This document shows positions 1 through 9,155 of a stretch of 64,000 bases of DNA, in pieces. The stretch comes from Leeia speluncae (GTDB lineage: Bacteria; Pseudomonadota; Gammaproteobacteria; Burkholderiales; Leeiaceae): assembly GCF_020564625.1 (NCBI RefSeq), contig NZ_JAJBZT010000005.1, positions 62,001 through 126,000 on the forward strand. The letters are read 5' to 3'. The notes beneath the pieces were generated by a model. That model was given only the letters and a program-made list of their open reading frames with translations. It made no database searches and was not told the origin of the DNA. The translations under genes and the position numbers were made by a program. Position 1 is the first letter of the stretch; the number at the start of each line of letters is the position of its first letter.

Positions 1-21
1 ACTTAATTCATTGAGGCTATC

Positions 22-876
22 ATGATTCCAAGTTTGCCAGACTCAAAGTTTCTTACGCGTGGCAGAGCGGTTTATGTCACCTTGTTCTTTCTATTTTTAT
101 TACTACCGCTTTCTGTCGTTGCTGTATTTGCATTTAATAACTCACTCTTTCCTACTCCACCATGGAAAGGCTTTACCTTTGATTGGTTCATCGCACATAC
201 AGATGATCGTACCGGCTTATTCTTTGATACCGCGTTATTAACCAGTATTTGGGTAAGCTGCAAGGTCGCTTTTTGGGTAACCGTCTTGTCTGTAACCATT
301 GGTACTGGCAACGCCTTTTTGCTAGAAAGAGCACAGTTCCCCGGCAAAAGCATCTTAACCACCATGATGCTGGTTCCATTGGTGATCCCAGGTGTGATCC
401 TGGGCATCTCGATTCTCTCTTTTGCGAGCCAGATTGCCAACTTCGCTTATGATCAATGGGAGCTAGAATTAGAATGGTTGCGCCCAGGCTTACCTCTCGT
501 GGTAGCGGGTCAGTTTTCCTATATTGTGACGATAGCAACGCTCACGATTGCGGCAAGGTTGAAGCGATTTGACGAATCACTAGAAGAAGCAGCGCTAAAC
601 CTAGGGGCGAGCCGTTTTGCAATATTACGAACAATTACCTTGCCTTATCTAAAACCAGCTATTATTGGTAGTGGAGCCGTTGCTTTCTTGCTCTCGTTCG
701 AGAACTTCAATACAACGCTCATGTTAGTTGGTAGTGATAATCCGCTTACCGTATTAATGTACGGCCGGATGCGTGAAGGTGCCTCACCGGTACTCAATGC
801 CGTGAGCCTGCTACTAATGATGGTCTCAGGCATTGCAGTCGCTCTGATGTACTTCAGGAAACCTCGTCAAAAGTGA
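22..876 (+). CDS. ABC transporter permease, PotC/PhnV-like
   Basis: Inner-membrane permease of a binding-protein-dependent ABC importer. The 284-residue product has about six hydrophobic segments (first at about 15-37). The cytoplasmic EAA loop, which docks the ATPase, is at about residues 189-209 (EEAALNLGASRF...LP). This length and motif fit the second permease of polyamine (PotC) or aminoethylphosphonate (PhnV) type importers. GAGG precedes the ATG. The rest of the transporter should lie upstream, outside the window. Ten bases downstream begins a Na/Pi cotransporter and then a glycerophosphodiesterase, so a phosphorus-containing substrate is an alternative to a polyamine. Family assignment is firm; the substrate is not. 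Confidence 0.85.
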   Translation: MIPSLPDSKFLTRGRAVYVTLFFLFLLLPLSVVAVFAFNNSLFPTPPWKGFTFDWFIAHTDDRTGLFFDTALLTSIWVSCKVAFWVTVLSVTIGTGNAFLLERAQFPGKSILTTMMLVPLVIPGVILGISILSFASQIANFAYDQWELELEWLRPGLPLVVAGQFSYIVTIATLTIAARLKRFDESLEEAALNLGASRFAILRTITLPYLKPAIIGSGAVAFLLSFENFNTTLMLVGSDNPLTVLMYGRMREGASPVLNAVSLLLMMVSGIAVALMYFRKPRQK

Positions 877-886
877 GGGGATTGCC

Positions 887-2572
887 ATGCTGGTACTGAC
901 GCAACTACTCGGCGCAGTTGCCCTATTAATTTGGGGCACTCATATGGTTCAAACAGGGCTAATACGCGCCTGGGGAGGACCTTTACGTAAAGCACTTGGG
1001 CAAAGTGTCAAAAGTCGCTTTACCGCCTTCTTTACTGGCATGGGTATTACCGCCCTGATTCAAAGCGGCACAGCCACTACCTTGATGGTGGCTGGCTTTG
1101 TTGGCCAAGGCTTAATCACCACAGCCGCTGCGCTTCCGATCATTTTAGGGGCGGATGTTGGCTCTAGTTTAGTTGCCCAGTTTTTCTCGCTAAAACTAGT
1201 GTGGCTATCTCCTCTACTCATTCTGATTGGCGTATTGCTCTATCGGGCAAATCGTAGCCAACAAAGTAGACAAGCCGGCAAAGCCACCGCTGGGCTTGGC
1301 ATCATGATGCTCGCCTTGCAACTGATTGGTTCCACGATGGCCCCGATCAGCCATAGCGATGCGATTCAAGTGATTTTCCAATCCATCACTGGCGATACCT
1401 TATTAGATATTTTAGTCGCCGCTTGTTTAACCTTTGTTGCCCACTCTAGTTTAGCGATTGTGCTGTTAGTCGCCACCTTGGTTGGTAATGAAGCACTCTC
1501 CCCCTTGCTTGGGCTAGCGCTCGTATTAGGTGCCAATATGGGCAGCAGCATGAGCCCATTGCTATCTGGCGTCGGGAGCGGTTCAAATGGCAGGCAAGTG
1601 GCGATTGCGAATCTTGTTTTCAAACTATGTGGCATCGCCTTAGTCGCCCCATTTATCAAGCATGCAGGGCCTTGGCTAACCTACTTAGGTGATACACCTG
1701 AACGGCAAGTCTTGCATTTCCACGTTTTATTTAATGTATTTACGGCGGCGGTTTTCCTTTTCCTCAATGTGCCCGTTGCCAATTTATGCGCCAAATTGTG
1801 CAAATCGGCTAACGAATCTCGTCAACCGCATCAAACCAAATATCTAGATGAAGCGGCCTTAGAAAGCCCAGAGCTAGCGATTGCATGTGCGGCGAGAGAG
1901 GCAATGCGCATGGGCGATATGATCGACGAAATGCTTCGTGATACCGAATCAGCCATCTGCGAGAACGATGATGCAGCGACACGTCGCGTGGAAGATAGCG
2001 AGGTGGTCATCGACATCCTCTATAAATCGGTCAAAAACTATTTAATGCGAGTAGAGAGAGATGGACTATCCACAGAAGACAACCAACGCTGGGTAGACGT
2101 GCTTTCATTAACGATCAATCTCGAGCACATTGGGGATGTCATCGACAAAAACCTAATGGATTTAGCTAGACGAAAAATACACAACCAGCGAGTTTTCTCT
2201 GAAACCGGGAATGTAGAAATTCATGACCTGCACCAGCGTCTGATTAGTAACTTACGTCTTGGCCTAAATTTATTTATGCGGCCAGACGTCAAAAATGCAC
2301 AGCGGTTACTAGATGAAAAAACTCAGTTTAATCAACTTGAACGACGCTATGCTGAAAATCATTTGCAACGTCTAGCAGAACAACGCGTGCAAAGTATCGA
2401 AACCAGTAGCCTGCATTTAGATGTCATTCGCGACTTAAAACGGGTAAATAGCCACATTTGTTCTCTGGCATATCCGATTTTGGAAAATGCCGGAAAGCTT
2501 AGTTCGAAGCAGCCACAAGTAGTGATTAAAACAAAGCGATATCCCAAAAGTGCCCATATCAAAGGCGCCTAA
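887..2572 (+). CDS. Na+/Pi cotransporter family protein with C-terminal PhoU-like domain
   Basis: Predicted sodium-dependent phosphate carrier of the inner membrane, NptA/YjbB family. The first ~310 residues hold two inverted hydrophobic repeats with the family's glutamine-serine signatures (QSGTATT near residue 58 and a matching HSSLAI stretch near 185). Residues ~330-540 are soluble and helical, resembling PhoU, which in this family is thought to tune transport. Length (561 aa) is typical. A strong GAGGGG site precedes the ATG. It follows the ABC permease by 10 bases and precedes ugpQ by 35, so the three probably share a transcript. Direction of phosphate movement cannot be told from sequence; YjbB of E. 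coli acts in export. Confidence 0.88.
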   Translation: MLVLTQLLGAVALLIWGTHMVQTGLIRAWGGPLRKALGQSVKSRFTAFFTGMGITALIQSGTATTLMVAGFVGQGLITTAAALPIILGADVGSSLVAQFFSLKLVWLSPLLILIGVLLYRANRSQQSRQAGKATAGLGIMMLALQLIGSTMAPISHSDAIQVIFQSITGDTLLDILVAACLTFVAHSSLAIVLLVATLVGNEALSPLLGLALVLGANMGSSMSPLLSGVGSGSNGRQVAIANLVFKLCGIALVAPFIKHAGPWLTYLGDTPERQVLHFHVLFNVFTAAVFLFLNVPVANLCAKLCKSANESRQPHQTKYLDEAALESPELAIACAAREAMRMGDMIDEMLRDTESAICENDDAATRRVEDSEVVIDILYKSVKNYLMRVERDGLSTEDNQRWVDVLSLTINLEHIGDVIDKNLMDLARRKIHNQRVFSETGNVEIHDLHQRLISNLRLGLNLFMRPDVKNAQRLLDEKTQFNQLERRYAENHLQRLAEQRVQSIETSSLHLDVIRDLKRVNSHICSLAYPILENAGKLSSKQPQVVIKTKRYPKSAHIKGA

Positions 2573-2607
2573 ATAAACAACACCCATTCTGTTTTCAAGG
2601 ACGGTAT

Positions 2608-3354
2608 ATGCAGCAAGCTTGGCCATTTCCTTTTTTAATTGCCCATCGTGGTGGTGGTAAACAGGCACCAGAAAATACGCTCGCAGGCATGATGGAAGCC
2701 ATCAAACAAGGCTATCGTGCAGTGGAATACGATGTAAAACTAAGTGCAGACAATCTTTGCTTCTTATTGCATGACGATACAGTTGATCGCACCACCAATG
2801 GAAATGGATTGGCAGCAACCCAATCTTGGGCAGCGCTATCACAGCTAGATGCAGGCAGTTGGCTAACAGAAGCATTTGCCAATGAACCCTTACCCAGCTT
2901 TGCAACGATTGCGAGTTATTGCCACCATGCGGGATTAGCTTCCAACGTCGAAATCAAACCTTGCCCGGGTAGAGAAGAAGAGACTGGTAAAGCAGTAGCC
3001 TTAGCCGCACAGCAATTGTGGTCGAACCAAACAACTAAACCGCTACTCTCTTCTTTTGCCTACGAATCTTTAGTGGCCGCTAAAGCAGCAGTGCCCGCCT
3101 TACCGTGCGCTTGGCTAATTGAAGCTCCATGGCCAGAAGATTGGGAAGTGAAGTTAAAAGCGATCGATGCGGTATCTTTAAACACAGATGAAGCACTCCT
3201 CACGGAAGCGCGGGTGAAAGCAGTCAAAGATGCCGGATACAAGCTACTTGCCTATACCGTTAACGATGTAGAACGAGCAAAGACGTTACAAGCTTGGGGG
3301 GTAGATGGCATCTTTACTGATGAACTCACGTTGATGCAAAAAGCGTTTAGTTAA
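2608..3354 (+). CDS. ugpQ: Glycerophosphodiester phosphodiesterase
   Basis: Hydrolyses glycerophosphodiesters to glycerol-3-phosphate and an alcohol. The 248-residue TIM-barrel protein shows the GDPD signatures in order: HRGG near residue 13, PENT with the catalytic glutamate near 22, VEYDVK near 40, and LLHDD (general acid/base histidine) near 55. No signal peptide is visible, so it is probably the cytoplasmic UgpQ type. AAGGA sits before the ATG. It is last in a + strand unit with a phosphate carrier and an ABC permease, consistent with scavenging phosphorus from phospholipid head groups, and ends at a shared terminator. Confidence 0.92.
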   Translation: MQQAWPFPFLIAHRGGGKQAPENTLAGMMEAIKQGYRAVEYDVKLSADNLCFLLHDDTVDRTTNGNGLAATQSWAALSQLDAGSWLTEAFANEPLPSFATIASYCHHAGLASNVEIKPCPGREEETGKAVALAAQQLWSNQTTKPLLSSFAYESLVAAKAAVPALPCAWLIEAPWPEDWEVKLKAIDAVSLNTDEALLTEARVKAVKDAGYKLLAYTVNDVERAKTLQAWGVDGIFTDELTLMQKAFS

Positions 3355-3367
3355 TCGCCCCACAAAT

Positions 3368-3397
3368 AAAAAAAGGTGCCTTCACAGCACCTTTTTT
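3368..3397. terminator. Bidirectional terminator between ugpQ and rlmH
   Basis: AAAAAAGGTGC and GCACCTTTTTT form an 11-bp stem around a 7-base loop, with a T run on each strand. It serves two convergent genes. Confidence 0.85.
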
Positions 3398-3418
3398 ACT
3401 TCATCAGAGAAATCATAC

Positions 3419-3889
3419 TTATTCGCGATGATACGGATGGTTATTCAAGATAGACACTGCTCTATATAACTGCTCTGCCAACATCACCCGGGCCAAGCCA
3501 TGCGGTAACGTCATGGGCGACAAAGCAAGCAATTGGTCTGCGCGTTGCTTCACTTCAGGGTCAAGTCCATCCGCCCCACCAATCACAAACGCCACGTCAC
3601 GGCCATCTTGTTGCCAAGCTTCCATTTGCTTAGCCAGATCCATTGTCGTCCAACGGGCACCGCGCTCATCCATCGCCACCAATCTAGCTGACTTTGGCAA
3701 GGCATCTAGAATACGCACCTTTTCAGCCGCCATGACTTGCTCTGCCGTCTTACCACCGACGCGCTTCTCCGGTTTCAGTTCAATGAGTTGCAGCGGCCAT
3801 TCTCTAGGCATCCGCTTTGCGTACTCTTTGTAGCCCTCTTCCATCCAGCCAGGCTGCTTTTGCCCAACTGCCAGTAGCGAAAGTTTCAT
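3419..3889 (-). CDS. rlmH: 23S rRNA (pseudouridine-1915) N3-methyltransferase
   Basis: SPOUT-class methyltransferase that methylates pseudouridine 1915 in helix 69 of 23S rRNA on assembled 70S ribosomes. From the ATG at 3889 the product is 156 residues, the usual length. The knotted SAM-binding part is visible: [13 protein letters not shown] near residue 100, and the C-terminal [22 protein letters not shown] signature of the family (given here in part). An in-frame TTG six bases upstream is less likely as the start. It is the last gene of the minus-strand group containing rsfS and nadD, a common grouping for this gene. Confidence 0.95.
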   Translation of the reverse strand: MKLSLLAVGQKQPGWMEEGYKEYAKRMPREWPLQLIELKPEKRVGGKTAEQVMAAEKVRILDALPKSARLVAMDERGARWTTMDLAKQMEAWQQDGRDVAFVIGGADGLDPEVKQRADQLLALSPMTLPHGLARVMLAEQLYRAVSILNNHPYHRE

Positions 3890-3927
3890 CGGCAAATCCG
3901 TTTCGTTTTTTCTGATTCTCTCGATGA

Positions 3928-4437
3928 TTAAATGCGTTTCAATGGCACCAATTCATCCGCAGACATTTCGTCATACTTTTCCATTGGTTGATGAATCCAA
4001 GGATTATCTTCCAAGAAATCGACAACGTAGTCTGGTTTAAACACAGAGCAGGACTTTTCCCAAATCACCCCTGTTCGCACTTCTTTGATATGCGGGTAAC
4101 GTTGCTTTAACTCTTCCACCACGCGGCGCAGTGTCACACCAGAGTCCACCAAATCATCTAACAACAAAATACGATCGCCCAAGGTGTCGGTCGCCATCGT
4201 AATATGCTCAGAAATCACTAATTGATTTTGCGTTTTACCGTTTGACTCACGATAAGACGAGGTAAACATCACGGCCAATGGGGTATTAAAAATACGCGCC
4301 AACACATCCCCCACGCGTAAGCCACCCCTTGCAATACAAATAATCTGATTAAAGCGCCAGCCTGATGTATACACTTTCAAAGCTAACTGTTCTGTTAAAC
4401 GATGGTACTCATCCCAACTTACATGCAAATCTGCCAT
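3928..4437 (-). CDS. Purine-type phosphoribosyltransferase
   Basis: Type I phosphoribosyltransferase that should transfer a ribose-5-phosphate from PRPP to a purine base (hypoxanthine, guanine or xanthine). The PRPP-binding motif [15 protein letters not shown] is clear near residue 95, and [12 protein letters not shown] near 35 is the conserved basic loop. I place the start at the ATG at 4437 (169 aa), because GAGGA precedes it; a longer version from 4470 has no such site. The C-terminal W-x-H-Q-P segment (WIHQP) resembles archaeal and xanthine/guanine-type enzymes. It is cytoplasmic and lies between rsfS and rlmH, behind a terminator, so it has its own transcription. Substrate preference is open. 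Confidence 0.82.
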   Translation of the reverse strand: MADLHVSWDEYHRLTEQLALKVYTSGWRFNQIICIARGGLRVGDVLARIFNTPLAVMFTSSYRESNGKTQNQLVISEHITMATDTLGDRILLLDDLVDSGVTLRRVVEELKQRYPHIKEVRTGVIWEKSCSVFKPDYVVDFLEDNPWIHQPMEKYDEMSADELVPLKRI

Positions 4438-4494
4438 GTTTTCCTCATTTGATTGGCAAAGCGCAATCACACATTTATCTTTACTTAGACGACA

Positions 4495-4522
4495 AAAAAG
4501 CCGCTCAGTTGAGCGGCTTTTT
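4495..4522 (-). terminator. Terminator after rsfS
   Basis: A 13-bp stem with arms AAAAAGCCGCTCA and TGAGCGGCTTTTT around a tight loop. On the minus strand it ends in a T run, downstream of the proA-nadD-rsfS group. Confidence 0.85.
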
Positions 4523-4539
4523 CTTTGTTCATCCGCACA

Positions 4540-4884
4540 TTAGCGTGGTGTAGAAACCGGCTTCTGGCCGCCCCACAACTGCTCTAAGCTATAGTATTGG
4601 CGAACAGCGGGTTGCATCACATGCACAACCACGTTCCCTAAATCAACCAACACCCACTCACCGTACTTTTCGCCTTCCGTGCTTAGCACTTCAACGCCTA
4701 ATTCTTTCATTTTTACCGCGACATTATTCGCAAGTGCTTTCACCTGACGGTTACTATCACCACTCGCGACAATCAATGCATCCCATAAAGGGCTTAATTT
4801 GCTGACATCTAACACTTGAATATCTTTCGCCTTGATATCTTCAAGTGCATCAATTACCGCCGCTTTCAGCGCATCCAGTTCCAT
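4540..4884 (-). CDS. rsfS: Ribosomal silencing factor RsfS
   Basis: RsfS (YbeB/Iojap family) binds ribosomal protein uL14 and blocks joining of the 50S and 30S subunits when nutrients are scarce. The 114-residue product has the family core: a DVS-L-DALIVASGDSNRQV stretch near residues 27-46 and a GEWVLVDLGNVVVHVM stretch near 70-85. Length is typical. AGGAA precedes the ATG. It starts 17 bases after nadD and ends just before an intrinsic terminator. nadD-rsfS adjacency is widespread in proteobacteria. Confidence 0.95.
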   Translation of the reverse strand: MELDALKAAVIDALEDIKAKDIQVLDVSKLSPLWDALIVASGDSNRQVKALANNVAVKMKELGVEVLSTEGEKYGEWVLVDLGNVVVHVMQPAVRQYYSLEQLWGGQKPVSTPR

Positions 4885-4901
4885 CTAACATTCCTGCCTG
4901 G

Positions 4902-5549
4902 CTATCGATATAGCCGGTTATCTAAAATAAAACGCCGCACAGGTTCAGCCAATAAGCCTTCTGTTCCCTGTTCTGATCGTAACCGAGATCTTAACTCAGT
5001 TGCAGAAACATCTTCGGGCGGCGTAGATAAAACGTATATTTTACCGTGACTTAGCGTTGGTCGACTAGGACTTGTTGCATTTTCTGATAAAAGGTGTGCA
5101 ACCGTTGGATTTAAACCATGGGTTAAATCAGATCCTGGCCTTGCCGCAACGGCTAAATGCGCTAAATCTAGTATGTGTCGCCAATCATGCCATGTATGAA
5201 AATGCGTCAGCGAATCCGCACCCATCAAGAAAACAATGGGCGCAGACGCTCCCAACTCACCTCTTAACTCTGCTAAGGTTTCCACTGTGTAGCAAAACCG
5301 ATCTCGCCTTAGCTCACGGTCGTCTAACAACAACCCCGGTTCGTTACCAATGGTTAACCGGCACATCTCAAGGCGCTGCTCGTTACTCGCAACCGCCTGC
5401 GCACGATGGGGAGGAAACCCCGTAGGGATGACCCGAATGCAATCTTCCGCTTCGTGTAATTGCAGTTCATCTCTTAGGGCGCGAACAATGCGAAGGTGAG
5501 CCAGATGCATGGGGTCAAAGGTACCACCAAAGACCCCTGTTACCGGCAA
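4902..5549 (-). CDS. nadD: Nicotinate-nucleotide adenylyltransferase
   Basis: Converts nicotinate mononucleotide and ATP to deamido-NAD in NAD synthesis. The nucleotidyltransferase signature GVFGGTFDPMHLAHL occupies residues 5-19, with the HxxH-type pair (here H16 and H19), and the second motif STPPEDVSATELRSRLR lies near residue 178. 215 residues is normal. No ATG fits this frame close to the first motif. The start appears to be the TTG at 5549, without a strong ribosome site, 10 bases after the end of proA, so translation may be coupled to proA. The start is inferred; the function is secure. Confidence 0.93.
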   Translation of the reverse strand: MPVTGVFGGTFDPMHLAHLRIVRALRDELQLHEAEDCIRVIPTGFPPHRAQAVASNEQRLEMCRLTIGNEPGLLLDDRELRRDRFCYTVETLAELRGELGASAPIVFLMGADSLTHFHTWHDWRHILDLAHLAVAARPGSDLTHGLNPTVAHLLSENATSPSRPTLSHGKIYVLSTPPEDVSATELRSRLRSEQGTEGLLAEPVRRFILDNRLYR

Positions 5550-5559
5550 CCATGCGGCA

Positions 5560-6816
5560 TTATTGGCGGATATGGCCGTCTCCTAGCACCACATATTTTT
5601 GGCTGGTTAAGCCATCTAAGCCAACTGGTCCGCGAGCATGGATTTTATCGGTAGAGATACCAATTTCCGCCCCTAGTCCATATTCAAATCCATCAGCAAA
5701 GCGGGTAGAGGCATTGACCATCACCGATGCAGAATCCACCTCTCTTAAAAAGCGGCGAGCTTTGGTATAGTTTTCCGTCACGATGCTATCGGTATGATGA
5801 GAACCATATTGATTAATATGGTCAATTGCCTCATCCAACCCAGAAACCACTTTTACAGACAAGATTGGCGCTAAATACTCGGTTCCCCAATCTTCTTCTG
5901 TCGCAGCTTTAATGGTCGTTAAGACAGATAGCGTCAATTCACATCCACGAAGCTCAACTGATTTACTGTTATATAGTTCAGCCAGCTTTGGCAATACTTG
6001 ATCAGCCACGCTGCGGTGAACTAGCAAAGTTTCCATTGTATTGCAGGTACCGTAACGATGTGTTTTGGCGTTATCAGCAATTGGCAATGCTTTAGCAATA
6101 TCCGCTTCGTCGTCGATATACACATGGCAAATACCGTCAAGATGCTTAATCACCGGCACGCGTGCTTCACGGCTAATCCGTTCAATTAAGCCCTTACCGC
6201 CACGAGGCACAATCACATCCACGTATTCCGGCATGGTAATTAGCATACCCACTGCCGCACGGTCGGTGGTTTCCACCACTTGCACCGCATCGCCAGGTAA
6301 GCCTGCAGCTTCCAAGCCTTTACGAATACAATTCGCCAGCACTTGGTTCGCACGGATCGCTTCCGAACCACCACGCAGAATCGTCGCGTTACCAGACTTT
6401 AGGCACAATGCAGCCGCGTCGATGGTCACATTCGGACGGGCTTCATAAATGATACCAATCACGCCAAGTGGCACACGCATTTTGCCGACTTGAATACCGC
6501 TTGGGCGGTAAGACATATCGGTAATTTCGCCAATTGGATCAGCCAAGGTCACAATCTGATGCAAGCCTTCAATCATGGTTGCAATGGCTTTTTCTGACAA
6601 AATCAGACGATCCACCATCGCGGGGTCCAACCCATTTGCCCGAGCGGCATCTACATCTGCTTGGTTCGCTGCAATCAGTTCGGGTTTAGCCAATTCAATT
6701 TCTTTGGCAACCGCGATTAACGCACGATTTTTTTGCATGGTCTCGGCCCGTGCCATCACACGGGAGGCATTACGGGCAGCTTGCCCGAGTTGCTGCATAT
6801 ACTGTTGAACGTCCAT
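5560..6816 (-). CDS. proA: Gamma-glutamyl phosphate reductase
   Basis: Second enzyme of proline synthesis: reduces gamma-glutamyl phosphate to glutamate semialdehyde with NADPH. It is a 418-residue aldehyde-dehydrogenase-fold protein. The catalytic cysteine is in [13 protein letters not shown], and [24 protein letters not shown] near the C-terminus (given in part) is diagnostic. The ATG at 6816 is chosen because GGAAG precedes it; a TTG ten codons upstream is unlikely. It is first in the proA-nadD-rsfS group. proB is not in this window. Confidence 0.95.
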   Translation of the reverse strand: MDVQQYMQQLGQAARNASRVMARAETMQKNRALIAVAKEIELAKPELIAANQADVDAARANGLDPAMVDRLILSEKAIATMIEGLHQIVTLADPIGEITDMSYRPSGIQVGKMRVPLGVIGIIYEARPNVTIDAAALCLKSGNATILRGGSEAIRANQVLANCIRKGLEAAGLPGDAVQVVETTDRAAVGMLITMPEYVDVIVPRGGKGLIERISREARVPVIKHLDGICHVYIDDEADIAKALPIADNAKTHRYGTCNTMETLLVHRSVADQVLPKLAELYNSKSVELRGCELTLSVLTTIKAATEEDWGTEYLAPILSVKVVSGLDEAIDHINQYGSHHTDSIVTENYTKARRFLREVDSASVMVNASTRFADGFEYGLGAEIGISTDKIHARGPVGLDGLTSQKYVVLGDGHIRQ

Positions 6817-6868
6817 AGTGCTTCCGTAGCATTGAAGGATTAACAATTAGGATGCCTAAAAAGGCAAA

Positions 6869-6898
6869 AAACTGCTTAGCTAAATTACCAAGCAGTTT
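6869..6898 (-). terminator. Terminator after the YcgR-like PilZ gene
   Basis: AAACTGCTT and AAGCAGTTT pair around a 12-base loop. On the minus strand the stem is followed by a T run. It lies between the PilZ gene and proA. Confidence 0.75.
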
Positions 6899-6945
6899 GA
6901 CTGATTCTACACAGGAATAAGAAGGATTTCACCCCAAGAAAACAA

Positions 6946-7863
6946 CTAGGCCTCTGCCCGTTCGGCAAGTAGCTTTTGGTTAAGGAAGTTTTGAATCACC
7001 AACTTATCGATAAACTGGACTTCACCAAACTTCACGCCTAAAGCAATCGGTTGTTTCTCGGCATCATTCACATTGATACTTTTTACCGTTGCCTCTAACG
7101 AAATATAGTGATCCGTATCCAGCACATTGACACGAAAAGCCAACGTAATCGGCTGCTCTATTTCGCAGACTTTCTTCATCATATTTAATCTTGCACCATG
7201 CAAGCTAATGTCTGAAATCAAGCACGCGTTTTTGCTTGAATTAAAATCCTCATCGAGCATTTCAAACGAAGCCACAATATTTACGTTCACGCGACTAGCA
7301 CTACGTACATTAATCACCTGCGCTTTTTCAGGGATTTTGAGATGCACATAAGGATATGGTGTCAGTACACTTTTCACTACATAGGTATCGAATGAGTAAA
7401 TCGCGCGCCCAAGAAAGGCGCGAATACGAAAGGGTTGCCCTTCTCGCAATAAAACCAGGCTGCCATTAGCTGATGGAGTCGAAATAATGACGCTACCTTT
7501 ATCATATAGGCCAAATAGTTTGACGTAGTAAGGATTAGCATCATCAGCAGAAGGTAGCACCTGTAAGGTATCACCTAGTTTAAAAGGAATTTGCTCTATC
7601 GAAATAAAGCTAGACTTATCTTGCTTTGCTGGCTCATGCGTTTTTTCATCATCGACGACATCAGGTCGAACAAACCGTCCAGGCTTCCAACGAGAGTCTC
7701 GATACATCCCCAGTTTCAGCAAGGTCTCTAACTGACGCTCAGACTGAATCAACTGCCCTTCTTTCAAGAGAAGCTTATGATCTCTATCAAATACAGGCCA
7801 CTGCAAAACTTTCCCAATTTCAAAGTCTTGCCGGCGTAGCGGCATCAGGTCATTAACAGCCAT
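6946..7863 (-). CDS. PilZ-domain c-di-GMP binding protein, YcgR-like layout
   Basis: Predicted c-di-GMP receptor, 305 residues. The C-terminal PilZ domain has both ligand motifs: RxxxR as RSASR near residue 183, and DxSxxG as DISLHG near residue 222. Before it, residues ~90-175 form a beta-rich region like the YcgR-N domain that contacts the flagellar motor in enterobacteria. The first ~65 residues (beginning LMPLRRQDFEIGKVL) are an extra segment. ATG at 7863 has an AGAG site. It is transcribed alone and ends at a terminator. The motility link is family inference; no flagellar genes are nearby. Confidence 0.85.
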   Translation of the reverse strand: MAVNDLMPLRRQDFEIGKVLQWPVFDRDHKLLLKEGQLIQSERQLETLLKLGMYRDSRWKPGRFVRPDVVDDEKTHEPAKQDKSSFISIEQIPFKLGDTLQVLPSADDANPYYVKLFGLYDKGSVIISTPSANGSLVLLREGQPFRIRAFLGRAIYSFDTYVVKSVLTPYPYVHLKIPEKAQVINVRSASRVNVNIVASFEMLDEDFNSSKNACLISDISLHGARLNMMKKVCEIEQPITLAFRVNVLDTDHYISLEATVKSINVNDAEKQPIALGVKFGEVQFIDKLVIQNFLNQKLLAERAEA

Positions 7864-8029
7864 TCAGAAACTCTCTAGTAACACACGTATCCACGTACTC
7901 TAAAGACACTAAGTCTTGTATAACGCTCATACTACCCATATTTATCAAAATAGGTAAGAAAAAGCAGTTAGGCAATTGATTTTTATAACAAACCTTTGAT
8001 TTTGAGGCTATTATGCCTGCTAATGTTTA

Positions 8030-9058
8030 GTGAAATACGTCAAATACATGTTAAACAAACCTAAAACCCTTGTCCCCATCGACTTTTTAGTTGCGATTGT
8101 TATTTTATTTTTCGTCGTCAAACTTAGGTTGTTACCCGCATTACTTGGCGGTTTGTTAGTACATGAGCTAGTTGCCATGCTCGCACCAAGATTTTGGCGA
8201 GGGACCTTAGAAACAGGGAAAGCCAAATTACTCGTTGTTGCCATGATCGCAACCGCTATCATCACGATTTTGGCGCTCTTTGGATTTGGTTTTATTCTCG
8301 TCATCAAAGGTGGCAGCGGCAATGTCTCCCATCTTCTCCAGAAAATGGCCTCGATTATTTCGGAATCGAGAACCTTTATCCCTGAGTTTTTGTATGGTTA
8401 CATCCCCGTTGATATTAACGAACTAAAAAGCACCATCACTAACTGGCTAAGAGAGCACGCAGATGAATTGCAACTCATCGGCAAAGAAATTGGCGTGGTG
8501 CTTGTTCAAGTACTGGTCGGCATGATTATTGGCGCGTTGATCGCATTGCAAGATATGGTGAGACCAAAGCCACTTGGACCATTGGGCAGCCTCATTCTTG
8601 AACACTTACAACGCTTTTCGAGTTCATTTAGGAATGTGGTATTTGCCCAGATTAAAATTGCGGCGGTAAACGCAACACTCACAGCGGTGTATTTAGCGGT
8701 ATTACTTCCGCTGTTTGGTATTGAATTACCGTTGGTGAAAACCATGGTCATTCTGACCTTCTTATTGGGTTTAATCCCTGTGCTTGGCAACCTCGCCTCC
8801 AACACCATTATTGTCGTTGTGAGCATGAGTCATTCGCCTCAAATTGCAATTGCCTCACTAGCATATTTGGTCATTATTCATAAGCTTGAATACTTCCTTA
8901 ACGCTAAAATCATTGGCCATCGCATTCATGCGGCCTCTTGGGAAATCTTGCTCGCCATGCTCGTCATGGAAGCGATCTTTGGTTTACAAGGCGTGATTGC
9001 TGCGCCGATTTTCTATGCCTACCTAAAAAGAGAACTCACCTTAAAAGGCTTAATTTAA
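8030..9058 (+). CDS. AI-2E family (PerM-type) transporter
   Basis: Polytopic inner-membrane protein of the AI-2E/PerM family (342 aa from GTG at 8030; ATG at 8048 is an equally possible start). Hydrophobic segments lie near residues 15-35, 60-95, 155-180, 215-270 and 290-330, with a hydrophilic stretch between about 100 and 150. The motif PVLGNLASNTIIVVVS near 245-260 and the C-terminal EAIFGLQGVIAAPIFYAYLK (given in part) are typical. Members export peptides, AI-2 or sodium, so a substrate cannot be given. No clear ribosome site is visible. It stands alone, divergent from the PilZ gene. Confidence 0.85.
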   Translation: MKYVKYMLNKPKTLVPIDFLVAIVILFFVVKLRLLPALLGGLLVHELVAMLAPRFWRGTLETGKAKLLVVAMIATAIITILALFGFGFILVIKGGSGNVSHLLQKMASIISESRTFIPEFLYGYIPVDINELKSTITNWLREHADELQLIGKEIGVVLVQVLVGMIIGALIALQDMVRPKPLGPLGSLILEHLQRFSSSFRNVVFAQIKIAAVNATLTAVYLAVLLPLFGIELPLVKTMVILTFLLGLIPVLGNLASNTIIVVVSMSHSPQIAIASLAYLVIIHKLEYFLNAKIIGHRIHAASWEILLAMLVMEAIFGLQGVIAAPIFYAYLKRELTLKGLI

Positions 9059-9155
9059 ATCATTACGTCGACTTCTCTATCGTTTTATCCGGCCAGAACA
9101 CGCATTCTGATAAAGAATGTCGTATGATAAAGAGGTATAGATCAGGAGATGACAA

